The notes beneath the pieces were generated by a model, which saw only the letters and a list, made by a program, of their open reading frames with translations, had not been told where the DNA came from and made no database searches. This document shows positions 42,897 to 51,208 of a stretch of 64,000 bases of DNA, one piece after another. The position numbers and the translations under genes are program-made. How positions within the stretch are numbered: position 1 is the first letter of the stretch; every line of letters begins with the position of its first letter. This DNA comes from Acinetobacter colistiniresistens (lineage in GTDB: Bacteria; Pseudomonadota; Gammaproteobacteria; Pseudomonadales; Moraxellaceae), in assembly GCF_000413935.1 (NCBI RefSeq), contig NZ_KE340378.1:340627-404626 (forward strand). The letters run 5' to 3'.

Positions 42897-44438
42897 ATGA
42901 TGATGTTAAAACAATTTAAATTAGGTCAGTTGGGTATGAAAGCATCTGCTTTAACTGTTGCACTCTTGGCTGCAAGTACAGGTGTACAGGCGGCGGGTGA
43001 AGCTAAAAATATCATTTTCTTTTTAGGTGATGGTATGGGGCCAACTACGGTCACGGCAAGCCGTATTTATGGCTATGGTGAATCTGGCAAATTAACCATG
43101 GACACCTTGCGCCGTACCGTACGTATCAAGACTTATTCAGAAGATGGTCAAACCACCGATAGTGCGCCGTCAATGGCAGCCTATATGACAGGGAAAAAAA
43201 CCCGTAATGAAGTGATTGGCATGACACCGGGAACTGTTGCTGTTGAGCCAAGCTCAGGTACGGCACCCGATGGAACGAAAGTGTCGAATGCTGTGAATAA
43301 CTGCCCAACGCCTGGCTCGAGTGTAGCAGCAGGCAGTCCTGCCGAGACGATTCTTGAATTGGCCAAAGCCAATGGTAAAAAGGTAGGGGCGATTACCACG
43401 ACAGAATTAACCCACGCAACCCCAGCTGCAACTTTTGCTCATGTGTGTAATCGTAATGCGCAATATGAGATTGCGCGTCAAGTGATTCCTGGTGGTGCAG
43501 GTTATAACCCTAAACTGCTCGATGGTGTGGATGTGCTCATGGGGGGTGGTCGTAACCACTTCACTCCATATAATGCGACTGACAATAAACGGGGACGTAT
43601 TGATGGACGTAATTTGCTGGATGAGCTAAAAGCGAAGAATTATACCGTCGGTGCGACAAAAGCAGAAATGGATGCTGCACCACTGAATAAAAAATATATC
43701 GGTCTTTATTCGGCAACCTCTCATCTGGAATATGACTTGGATCGTCCTAGAACGGCACCGAATCAACCAAGTTTGGCTGAAATGACCGCAAAATCGATTG
43801 ATTTATTACAGGCACAAGATACTGCAGGTAAAGGCTTCTTCTTGATGGTTGAAGGCGGACGTATTGACCACGCTTTACATCAAACCAATGCTAAACGTGC
43901 TTTACAAGATACCATTGCCTTTGATAATGCGATTAAGACCGCACTGGATAAAATCAAGAAAACTGATCCTGAGTTAAAAAATACTTTAATCGTCGTCACG
44001 GCTGACCATGACCATACCATGACATTTAATGGTTATACTGCACGTACTGGCAAAACCACGGCGACGAATCCAGGTATCTTAGGCTTAAGCTATAGTTATC
44101 AAGAGGCGAAAGCATCAGATACGCGTACCCGTGTATTAGAGGATGGCAAGAAACATGCCCCTAACTTTGATGCGAAAGGCAAGACCTCAACCACTTTAGT
44201 GTTTGGTAATGGTGGTGGGCCACGTCCAACGTCACGCATCGATATTACTGACAATGAGGCAGCAGCCGATGATTATTTACAAGAGGTTGGGGTAAAACTT
44301 GGTAGTCCTGGCTCTGAAACACATGGTGGTGGAGATGTCTTATTGTTTGCTGAAGGCGCAGGTTCACAAGTCTTTAAAGGGACGAGAGAAAATGCATGGG
44401 TGTTTAGCAAATTAAAAGAAGCATTTGGCTTTAAATAA
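42897..44438 (+). CDS. Alkaline phosphatase (PhoA family), periplasmic
   Basis: A 513-residue paralogue of the preceding enzyme. The signal peptide ends VQAA (residues 1-33) without a lipobox, so it should be soluble in the periplasm or secreted. It shares NIIFFLGDGMG, TDSAPSMAAYMTG with Ser89, FFLMVEGGRIDHALH, TADHDHTM and SETHGGGDV. Three ATG codons in a row start it, with a GGAG site upstream. Two copies with different anchoring give one retained and one freer phosphatase. A terminator follows. Confidence 0.88.
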   Translation: MMMLKQFKLGQLGMKASALTVALLAASTGVQAAGEAKNIIFFLGDGMGPTTVTASRIYGYGESGKLTMDTLRRTVRIKTYSEDGQTTDSAPSMAAYMTGKKTRNEVIGMTPGTVAVEPSSGTAPDGTKVSNAVNNCPTPGSSVAAGSPAETILELAKANGKKVGAITTTELTHATPAATFAHVCNRNAQYEIARQVIPGGAGYNPKLLDGVDVLMGGGRNHFTPYNATDNKRGRIDGRNLLDELKAKNYTVGATKAEMDAAPLNKKYIGLYSATSHLEYDLDRPRTAPNQPSLAEMTAKSIDLLQAQDTAGKGFFLMVEGGRIDHALHQTNAKRALQDTIAFDNAIKTALDKIKKTDPELKNTLIVVTADHDHTMTFNGYTARTGKTTATNPGILGLSYSYQEAKASDTRTRVLEDGKKHAPNFDAKGKTSTTLVFGNGGGPRPTSRIDITDNEAAADDYLQEVGVKLGSPGSETHGGGDVLLFAEGAGSQVFKGTRENAWVFSKLKEAFGFK

Positions 44439-44471
44439 ACCTTTTATTGAAGTTTTTCATCATATTGCAAG

Positions 44472-44503
44472 AAACCTCAGTCACTATGACTGAGGTTTTT
44501 TTA
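44472..44503 (+). terminator. Terminator after the phosphatase operon
   Basis: AAACCTCAGTC pairs with GACTGAGGTTT around ACTAT, followed by T. Confidence 0.9.
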
Positions 44504-44516
44504 TGTAGGAAATAAC

Positions 44517-45167
44517 ATGCGCCTTGTGATTAGTTCAGTCTTACTCTGTTTGGGGATGACTTCTTTACATGCTGCTCCCTTATTGAGCGCCAGTATTATG
44601 CGTGAGACTCAAACCATTGGGAATGATGGCGTGACACGTACCAGTGTGTTTCAGGAGCGTATGTATCGTAATACACAGAATATCTGGATTGAGCGTGTAT
44701 TACCTAAACATCATCAACATGGTCAGGAGAAAGGTGGCCATAAACATTTAGATTTGGCTGAAGCAGCGCAGCATTATTTTATTGATCATAAAAAACAGCC
44801 AAAACTCAATTTAGTGTTGATGGAAGATAAAACAGTTGTGCATTTACAGGATGCCGATGTTGATATGTTAGGCTTAAGTAATTGCTGGTCATGCGTTTAT
44901 TCATTAATCGACCCTAAAAGTCTAAAAGCAATGACAGTGAAGAAAAAGGATGCAAACACTACATGGTATGAGACTCAGAATAAGAAAAATAAAATGAGTA
45001 TTGAGTGGGATAACCGCAATAACATTGCCAAACGTGTTGAAGTTCGTAGTCTGGATGGTTTGCGTTACGACATCCTAAAAGCCAATATTCAACAGGTGAA
45101 TATTGCCGAACCTTGGAAAACATATAGTAAGTTTACAACGAAGGACTATTCCGATTTTGGGGATTAA
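44517..45167 (+). CDS. Secreted hypothetical protein, His-rich
   Basis: A 216-residue protein with a signal peptide (residues 1-20, ending SLHAA). It carries a histidine-rich run (KHHQHGQEKGGHKH, residues 64-77) and a CWSC pair at residues 123-126, features often seen in metal-binding or redox proteins. No known family was recognised. It sits between the phosphatase operon (with its terminator) and phoX, so it may be part of the same envelope or phosphate response; this is a guess from position. Confidence 0.65.
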   Translation: MRLVISSVLLCLGMTSLHAAPLLSASIMRETQTIGNDGVTRTSVFQERMYRNTQNIWIERVLPKHHQHGQEKGGHKHLDLAEAAQHYFIDHKKQPKLNLVLMEDKTVVHLQDADVDMLGLSNCWSCVYSLIDPKSLKAMTVKKKDANTTWYETQNKKNKMSIEWDNRNNIAKRVEVRSLDGLRYDILKANIQQVNIAEPWKTYSKFTTKDYSDFGD

Positions 45168-45194
45168 CTGAACTAAAATTGCATGCTTGGATTT

Positions 45195-45217
45195 AGCCCC
45201 TTCTTAAAGGGGCTTTA
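45195..45217 (+). terminator. Terminator after the His-rich secreted protein
   Basis: AGCCCCTT pairs with AAGGGGCT around CTTA, followed by TT. Confidence 0.8.
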
Positions 45218-45353
45218 TCATAATAAGACTCATCAAAATAGATTTAGCCAAGTAATAAATATAAATTAGCCAGATCACGCCAATATAATCAGTCGAACAT
45301 TGCGATATTTCTTATTTGCGTTCGAACGGATCATGATGAATTGATCCAGACAT

Positions 45354-45386
45354 ACAAAAGCCGACATGATGTCGGCTTTTGTATTT
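45354..45386 (-). terminator. Terminator of phoX
   Basis: ACAAAAGCCGAC pairs with GTCGGCTTTTGT around ATGAT. It is symmetric, so it can stop transcription from both sides, and lies 12 bases beyond the phoX stop. Confidence 0.9.
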
Positions 45387-45397
45387 TCAATGCTTGC

Positions 45398-47398
45398 TTA
45401 TTTTGTTGTTGCAGCTTTCTTTTCTACTGAAGGTGCAATTGGATCTGCAGTAATATAACCCACCGCAGCAGCAAAACGGTCTTTGTAGTTTGCACGGACT
45501 AAAGGATCAAGCGTCGTTTTTACTTTATCGTGTAATGGAGATTCCCAGTCACCCGGGTGCTGGAAGTTACTCATGATATAAGTCCAACCATTCACCGCAT
45601 CTACAGCATGTAGACCTGTTGATTCAGCACCAGCAGGCGTGGATAAGATACGGCTTAATTGTTTGGTATCGACATTATAAGCCCATAAGAAGTTATTGAT
45701 GTGCATACCACTATCTTCACCAATGAAGAGGGTACGTAAATTTTCAGAGAACTTGATGTTATCTGGGTTGGCAATTTTATCTGCATTGGCAAGGTTACCT
45801 AGGGCATCAGCAGTGGCAAGGTCTTCACCAACCAAAGCCGCAGGAGCTTCCATGTGTATCGATACCCATTCACTATTAATCAACTGGTTTTTTTGATCAA
45901 CTTGGCTACCTTTTAAGGTGTGAGCATACACGGCACCTGCTTTCGGGCCTTGTACTTGGATATCAGTGGTTTTGTCAATCATAGAAGACTGAACATAAGA
46001 CATTGCAGAATAAGCAATTTTATCCTTAATGTTGACCGTTGTACCTTCCATTTTGGTGAATCCCATACTTGCACCGACCAAAGCTGCATAGCGATGGGTT
46101 TCAAGGAATGCAGCCTCACGCTCTTTACCTGCAACTAATTTCACCCAGTTATCTTTGCCACTGAAGCGAATCTTGGTATAGCTTGCATCTTTAGGATCAG
46201 CAGTTTTGACATCCATAAGATCAGAAATTTTATATTGATCAGCCCAGCCTTTTACTTCATCGCTTGTTGCATGACCAAGATTGATCCAGCTGATATCACC
46301 CGCACCTGGGCCGACGCCAGATGTTTGCTTCCATTTAGCAACATAGAGTGTGCCTGCAGATAAATCTTTTTCTTTATCTGCAACGAACATAAACAAGCCG
46401 CCATTGGTTGCATCATCACCCATTAATGCCGTGCGGTTATCTGGCATGACTTGTACTAGCTCATGTGAAATACGACCTAAACAGTAATGTTTTTTAATTG
46501 AACCCGTACCATCGGTATTAACCGTCACTTCTGGTAAATGACCGTAGTGGTAAGGATTGCCTTTATTGCTGTCGCCAAATAGGTTTTTACTGAATACAGG
46601 TAGATAGCTTCCTGCAACGTTATTTGCATCAGGCTCGTATTCTTCACTCGAAAGATGTGTTCCCCATGGCGATAAGCTGGCACCACAGGTAATCCATAAG
46701 CCATTGACCTTGGAGGTATCCACATTGTGATATTTCACTAAAGATAAATGACCTGTTTTAGGGTCTTGATCCAGAGTTAAAATGGCGATTGGTGAAGGTA
46801 AAAGACCATACATAGAGCTTAGGCTTTGATCACGAGTGGTATATTCAAATTGCACTACATGGAAAACAGGATTTCCTGCAACACCTAAGGCTTTTTTATC
46901 TGCATCGGTAAAATCTTTACCTGTCGCTTGTTTAAAGCTAATCAACGAGCTTCCATCTGGACAATCTGAAAAGAATTGGCGTTCTTGCCCTGCTTTTGAT
47001 TTATCGATAATCGGTTGGTTATTGATATCAACATAACCTCCGGCAAGGATTTTGCCGCCTTTGCCATCAGTTACCATGTCACCTGTGGTGAAGAAAGGCT
47101 TATAAGCAAGGGTGTAATCGGTTTTTGAACCATCATCCCAATTGATACTGAGCGTTGAGGCAACGGTGGTGGTTGCCATTGCAGCAGGGTTGCTTAGATT
47201 CGGAGCTGCCATGGGGGTAAATGTTGCATTTTTAAATTTGGCAGCAGGAGGTGTAGGGGTGATAGCAGAGTCATTATTATCATCATTACAGCCTGTTAAA
47301 ACGGCGGCGGTACTCATTGCTCCGAGGGGTAAAAATGGAACGCCTGCGAACCATTTTAAAATATCACGACGACTTGGCTGATGGGTATTGGCTGTCAT
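45398..47398 (-). CDS. phoX: PhoX-family alkaline phosphatase (DUF839), Tat-exported
   Basis: A 666-residue protein. The twin-arginine signal SRRDILKW at residues 9-16 marks export through Tat in folded form. A lipobox (VLTGC, Cys37) then suggests a Tat-exported lipoprotein. The body has PhoX/DUF839 features such as LTLDQDPKTGHLSLVKYHNV and NGLWITCGASLSPWGTHLSSEEYEPD and HGRISHELVQVMPDN-like text; PhoX phosphatases use an iron-calcium centre and are calcium-activated. It lies next to tatABC and carries a four-unit Pho-box-like array upstream. Substrate not tested here. Confidence 0.88.
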   Translation of the reverse strand: MTANTHQPSRRDILKWFAGVPFLPLGAMSTAAVLTGCNDDNNDSAITPTPPAAKFKNATFTPMAAPNLSNPAAMATTTVASTLSINWDDGSKTDYTLAYKPFFTTGDMVTDGKGGKILAGGYVDINNQPIIDKSKAGQERQFFSDCPDGSSLISFKQATGKDFTDADKKALGVAGNPVFHVVQFEYTTRDQSLSSMYGLLPSPIAILTLDQDPKTGHLSLVKYHNVDTSKVNGLWITCGASLSPWGTHLSSEEYEPDANNVAGSYLPVFSKNLFGDSNKGNPYHYGHLPEVTVNTDGTGSIKKHYCLGRISHELVQVMPDNRTALMGDDATNGGLFMFVADKEKDLSAGTLYVAKWKQTSGVGPGAGDISWINLGHATSDEVKGWADQYKISDLMDVKTADPKDASYTKIRFSGKDNWVKLVAGKEREAAFLETHRYAALVGASMGFTKMEGTTVNIKDKIAYSAMSYVQSSMIDKTTDIQVQGPKAGAVYAHTLKGSQVDQKNQLINSEWVSIHMEAPAALVGEDLATADALGNLANADKIANPDNIKFSENLRTLFIGEDSGMHINNFLWAYNVDTKQLSRILSTPAGAESTGLHAVDAVNGWTYIMSNFQHPGDWESPLHDKVKTTLDPLVRANYKDRFAAAVGYITADPIAPSVEKKAATTK

Positions 47399-47457
47399 AG
47401 TAAATCCATTTCTTTAATATAGGGCAAATAAATCCTGATAGATTCTATGAAGCAGAG

Positions 47458-47497
47458 ATGACATTTTTTTGACAGTTTTAATGCAGTTTTAAGACAA
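47458..47497 (-). promoter_or_regulatory. Pho-box array upstream of phoX
   Basis: Four 7-bp units at exact 11-bp spacing on the plus strand: ATGACAT (47458), TTGACAG (47469), AATGCAG (47480), AAGACAA (47491). On the coding strand they read ATGTCAT, CTGTCAA, CTGCATT and TTGTCTT with AT-rich spacers, the shape of two adjoining PhoB sites. The array ends 60 bases before the start codon. Confidence 0.75.
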
Positions 47498-47537
47498 TTT
47501 ATTTTTTATAAGCGACTAAAAAATATGAAATTAAAAT

Positions 47538-47571
47538 AAAAAAAACTCCCTGAAGTTTTTCAGGGAGTTTT
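47538..47571 (-). terminator. Terminator of the tatABC operon
   Basis: AAAACTCCCTGAA pairs with TTCAGGGAGTTTT around GTTTT, flanked by A and T runs, just after tatC. Confidence 0.9.
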
Positions 47572-47579
47572 AGGCTGTT

Positions 47580-48344
47580 TTAGTCGGCTACTTTTCTTTT
47601 TTCCAGTATTTTTCCGAACAGTAAACCAAGTTCAAACAGCATCCACATGGGTACTGCCAGCATAATCATGGACAAGGCGTCGGGTGGTGTGACAAACATG
47701 GCCACAAAGAAACAGCCCACAATAATGAAGCGGCGTTTTTCCACCAGACTCTGGGTACTCACCACACCAATTAAAATCAGGACGAGGGTAATAATCGGGA
47801 TTTCAAAGGTGAAACCAAAGACTAAAAACAGCTTTAAGCAGAAGCTTAAATAACTATTGATGTCGGTCATTGGTGCAACAGTTTCAGGGGAGACACTAAT
47901 AAAGAAATGCAGAATTGCAGGCAGCGTAATAAAATAAGCAAATGCCACACCCAGATAAAACAGCACGATACTACCTAACAGCAGGGGAATGGCCAGATGG
48001 CGTTCCTTTTCATACAGTGCAGGTCTGATAAATGACCAGATCTGATAAATGATGTAGGGCATCGCCAGCATAAAGGCAACAAATAAATTAAGCTTAAAGG
48101 GCGCCATAAATGTTGCAGTAACATCGGTTGCAATCATGGTTGATGTTGCGGGTAACTGCTGTCTTAACGGTTCAGAGAGCCATTGATAAGTGGTATTTCT
48201 AAATGGCAATAAGCAGAAGAAAAGAAGAATCGTCACCCCAACAATCTTAAACAGATATTGTCGCAGCACAATTAAATGCTGCATCACCGGCATTTGTTGC
48301 AGGGATTCTTCAGTACTGGCTGAGGTTGATGGTAATTGGCTCAT
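47580..48344 (-). CDS. tatC: Sec-independent protein translocase TatC
   Basis: A 254-residue inner-membrane protein with six helices, the twin-arginine signal receptor. Signatures include MPVMQHLIVLRQYL at the start, PFKLNLFVAFMLAMPYIIYQIWSFIRPALYEKE, and FGFTFEIPI. It overlaps tatB by 4 bases. The C-terminal gene of tatABC. Works with TatA and TatB to export folded proteins such as PhoX. Confidence 0.95.
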   Translation of the reverse strand: MSQLPSTSASTEESLQQMPVMQHLIVLRQYLFKIVGVTILLFFCLLPFRNTTYQWLSEPLRQQLPATSTMIATDVTATFMAPFKLNLFVAFMLAMPYIIYQIWSFIRPALYEKERHLAIPLLLGSIVLFYLGVAFAYFITLPAILHFFISVSPETVAPMTDINSYLSFCLKLFLVFGFTFEIPIITLVLILIGVVSTQSLVEKRRFIIVGCFFVAMFVTPPDALSMIMLAVPMWMLFELGLLFGKILEKRKVAD

Positions 48345-48781
48345 ACGGCAATCTTTAATTCTGTATCAAACTTTGGTGCCGATAAGGGCGACTCAAGGTG
48401 ATGAGGTAAATGCTTTTGATAGGCAATACTGAAAGGGACAATACGTTGCTCTGAACAATGGCTATAAATCACGGGTGACTGAGTCTTGGTTTCTGCAACT
48501 TCTGTCTCTGACGGTGTTTGTGTGCCTTTAAGCGCATCGAGTTGTTGTTGCATCCTGCGTTCGAGCTCAGTAATTTTATCAATTTCTTTTTGCATTTCTT
48601 CACGGAACTCAGAAAGGCGGAGTTCACGGTCAATTTCGTTCTGAATGTTGTTGATAAATTTTTTAATTTTTCCATACCATTTCGCTACGAACCGGGCAGC
48701 TTCTGGTAATTTATCCGGGCCAAGCACCAGCAATGCAATCACTGCAAAGCAAAAGATCTCGGTCATTCCCAAATTCAGCAT
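48341..48781 (-). CDS. tatB: Sec-independent protein translocase TatB
   Basis: A 146-residue protein with the TatB N-terminus MLNLGMTEIFCFAVIALLVLGPDKLPEAAR (one helix, then amphipathic helix) and a long polar C-terminal part rich in charged residues (residues 50-146). TatB forms the substrate-binding site with TatC. The start MLNLG is typical. It follows tatA by 12 bases and overlaps tatC by 4. Confidence 0.93.
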   Translation of the reverse strand: MLNLGMTEIFCFAVIALLVLGPDKLPEAARFVAKWYGKIKKFINNIQNEIDRELRLSEFREEMQKEIDKITELERRMQQQLDALKGTQTPSETEVAETKTQSPVIYSHCSEQRIVPFSIAYQKHLPHHLESPLSAPKFDTELKIAV

Positions 48782-48793
48782 AGTCGTGCTCGC

Positions 48794-49009
48794 TTAGCCT
48801 TTTACTGAGTTTTCAGTATTTTTAACTTGAGCATCAATGGTGCGAGGTTCATTTAAAGGAGCAGCTGTTTCTTCTTCTTTCATTGATTTTTTGAAGTCTT
48901 TTACTGCACCACCGACATCTTTACCTAAGTTTTTAAGCTTAGATGTGCCGAAAAGTAAAATCACGACAAATGCAAAAATTAGTACATGCCAAATTGATAA
49001 GCCAGCCAT
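48794..49009 (-). CDS. tatA: Sec-independent protein translocase TatA
   Basis: A 71-residue protein beginning [41 protein letters not shown], the TatA short membrane helix followed by an amphipathic helix and an acidic tail. It oligomerises to form the export pore. First gene of tatABC, transcribed from a region with a four-unit Pho-box-like array. Confidence 0.95.
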   Translation of the reverse strand: MAGLSIWHVLIFAFVVILLFGTSKLKNLGKDVGGAVKDFKKSMKEEETAAPLNEPRTIDAQVKNTENSVKG

Positions 49010-49052
49010 TCTTCTATTCCTATAAAACTTTGCTATATCTCAACAGTTGGCC

Positions 49053-49092
49053 ATGACAAATATGTGACACTTATATTGCAGTTTTAAGACAA
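49053..49092 (-). promoter_or_regulatory. Pho-box array upstream of tatA
   Basis: Four 7-bp units at exact 11-bp spacing: ATGACAA (49053), GTGACAC (49064), ATTGCAG (49075), AAGACAA (49086). On the coding strand they read TTGTCAT, GTGTCAC, CTGCAAT and TTGTCTT. The two upstream units (GCAG, then AAGACAA) almost match those before phoX. The array ends 44 bases before tatA. PhoB control of the Tat operon is inferred. Confidence 0.65.
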
Positions 49093-49161
49093 AGCAGCTG
49101 TTTTCCTGCAAATAGTGCTAGCATAAGCAGCGTATAAATAAGTGATAAAAACTAGATTGAC

Positions 49162-50049
49162 ATGACCTTTATCCTCCCAATAGGCGCCTTTGTTTTCGGG
49201 CTTTTGATCGCTCAATTCAAAGTCTCAGAACAGACCAAAAAGATCTTATCTGCTTTATTGGCGCGGTTATTTATTCCTGTAGTGATTATTTACAATATGG
49301 TGTTCTATCAGGCAGGTAGCTTTGCACTTATTCTATTTAGTTTCATTTCATCGATCTTGCTGTTTTACTTATTTGCCTATTTCTCTAAAGACCGTTTGCA
49401 GGCACTTTGTTTTAGTTATAGCAATATTGGTTGGCTTGGTTTTCCATTCGCCATAGCCTTATTTGGAGAGCAAGTCAGTGCAGCGATGATTGCACTGTAT
49501 ATTGGCGGATCTTTATTTGGCAATATTTGGGCGGTGACTGCAGTTTCAAAAGAATCATCAAACGCCTCAGTGATTTTCCAGAAAGTTTTACAATCACCGC
49601 CAGTCTTGGCCTTGTTTGCAGCATTGATTTTATGGCTATGTGGTATTCAGCGTTTACAGGGGAATCTTGTTGTAGAAGGGCTGTATGATGTTGCCAAATT
49701 TGGGATGAGTTTTGCAGGGATGTGTATTTTAGGGATGTGGCTCAGATATACACGGGTGCATCGGGCTGACTTATGGCTAAGTACGCGCACACTGATGCTG
49801 AAATTATTGTGTGGTCTGGTCATTTGTAGCGTGACTTATTATTGCATTGAGATTCCACAGATTAAATTCTTGATACCTGTGCTGTTCTTTTTATTTTGTC
49901 TGCCGCCTGCCGCTAATATTGTTGCTTTGGAAACGCATTACCAAGGTACAGGCATTTCAGCCCGTTATATTGCTGCAGGAACCATTGTGAGTTGTATGGT
50001 GATAGTGATTTATAGTTTATTGCTGCATATAAAAAGTGCCCTCATATAG
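49162..50049 (+). CDS. AEC-family transporter (auxin efflux carrier type)
   Basis: A 295-residue protein with about ten helices, starting MTFILPIGAFVFGLLIAQF. It carries the family motifs FIPVVIIYNMVFY, CFSYSNIGWLGFPFAIALFGEQ and CLPPAANIVALETHY. AEC proteins move organic acids or similar solutes. Divergent from tatA, so the 152-base gap holds both promoters and the Pho-box array. Confidence 0.85.
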   Translation: MTFILPIGAFVFGLLIAQFKVSEQTKKILSALLARLFIPVVIIYNMVFYQAGSFALILFSFISSILLFYLFAYFSKDRLQALCFSYSNIGWLGFPFAIALFGEQVSAAMIALYIGGSLFGNIWAVTAVSKESSNASVIFQKVLQSPPVLALFAALILWLCGIQRLQGNLVVEGLYDVAKFGMSFAGMCILGMWLRYTRVHRADLWLSTRTLMLKLLCGLVICSVTYYCIEIPQIKFLIPVLFFLFCLPPAANIVALETHYQGTGISARYIAAGTIVSCMVIVIYSLLLHIKSALI

Positions 50050-50060
50050 GAGAGCACTTT
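50033..50060. terminator. Hairpin between the AEC gene and rdgB
   Basis: AAAGTGC with CTC pairs with GAG and GCACTTT around ATATAG. It overlaps the end of the AEC gene and separates it from the convergent rdgB. Confidence 0.75.
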
Positions 50061-50066
50061 AGGGTT

Positions 50067-50690
50067 TTAAACCAAACTGGCTTTAAACAGCTGCATCGCT
50101 TGACCGCGATGGCTGATCTTATTTTTCTCAGCTTTGCTGAGTTCAGCACTCGAAACATTGAGTTCTGGTAGCCAAAATAAAGGATCATAACCAAAACCGT
50201 TTTCACCACGTGCGGCGGCTAAAATCTCACCTTTCCAAATGCCTTGGAAAATTTGTGGGAGTGGATCTTCTGCATGGGTGACCAATGCCAAGACACAAAC
50301 AAACATGCCTTCAATGGTTTCGCCTTCTTTACGCAAAGGTGCAAGATCAGCCAACAGTTTTTGGTTATTGGCAGCATCATTGCCATGTTCGCCTGCATAA
50401 CGTGCTGAGTAAATCCCAGGTGCACCACCTAAGATCGGGACACATAGTCCAGAATCATCTGCCAGTGCAGGTTTACCTGAAAGTTTAGATGCATGACGTG
50501 CTTTGATAATGGCATTTTCAACAAAGCTAAGACCATCTTCAATCGCATCTTCAATATCGAGTTTGCCTTGCGGAATAATCTCGACAGGAAGATTCAGTTG
50601 TTGAAACAGATGTTCAAATTCAACAACTTTACCTTTGTTATTGCTTGCAAGGACAAGGCTGCCTTGGTTGAGCCATGCTTGGGTAGACAT
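50067..50690 (-). CDS. rdgB: Non-canonical purine NTP pyrophosphatase (dITP/XTPase)
   Basis: A 207-residue Ham1/RdgB enzyme that hydrolyses dITP, XTP and ITP to keep deaminated purines out of DNA. Signatures: LVLASNNKGKVVEFEHLF (SxNxGKxxE), VENAIIKARHASKLSGKPALADDSGL, GIYSARYAGEHGND and GFGYDPLFWLPE. Length slightly above the E. coli enzyme because of a short N-terminal extension. Confidence 0.93.
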   Translation of the reverse strand: MSTQAWLNQGSLVLASNNKGKVVEFEHLFQQLNLPVEIIPQGKLDIEDAIEDGLSFVENAIIKARHASKLSGKPALADDSGLCVPILGGAPGIYSARYAGEHGNDAANNQKLLADLAPLRKEGETIEGMFVCVLALVTHAEDPLPQIFQGIWKGEILAAARGENGFGYDPLFWLPELNVSSAELSKAEKNKISHRGQAMQLFKASLV

Positions 50691-50766
50691 GCTGAAAATC
50701 TCAATATTTTAAATCAGATGAATTGTACTCGATTTGGTGGTCTAAGTCGGTTGTATATCTTTATGA

Positions 50767-51207
50767 TTAAACACCGATAATAGTAAGTCCATCAACATCT
50801 TGTTCTAATAGTTTGCTTAAGAAACGTATAAGATCATCCATCATTTTGATCACTTCCACTTTATATTTTGGATATTTTTTCTTAAAAAATTTTGTTTCTT
50901 GTTTAAATAAAAGACGAACATTATCGTTATAGCGTAAATATTTTTTAGCTTCTAAGTAAACTTTATATGTATCAAGTTTTGCAATAACTTGCGCTATTTC
51001 TCCTGCATCAAGATATGTATTTCCCCAGTGTGACCAAGGCTTTTTATCCCTTAAAAATAAGTGCTCTACTAAAGAAAATGCGATTTCATCAATGACAATT
51101 GAATGATCACAATTTGGATTTTGTTGCAAATCATAGGGAATGATCTGCATGTTAAGACCAGCATAAATTCCATCTGAATAGGGTGTAACGGTAAAAGAAA
51201 ATTTCAT
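50767..51207 (-). CDS. Hypothetical protein
   Basis: A 146-residue soluble protein starting MKFSFTVTPYSDGIYAGLNM. It is rich in Lys, Tyr and Asp (YLRYNDNVRLLFKQETKFFK), AT-rich in codon use compared with its neighbours, and has no known motif. It starts 1 base after the methyltransferase stop, so it is translated from the same mRNA. The composition and size recall small immunity-type proteins, but nothing supports that role. Confidence 0.6.
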   Translation of the reverse strand: MKFSFTVTPYSDGIYAGLNMQIIPYDLQQNPNCDHSIVIDEIAFSLVEHLFLRDKKPWSHWGNTYLDAGEIAQVIAKLDTYKVYLEAKKYLRYNDNVRLLFKQETKFFKKKYPKYKVEVIKMMDDLIRFLSKLLEQDVDGLTIIGV

Positions 51208-51208
51208 G

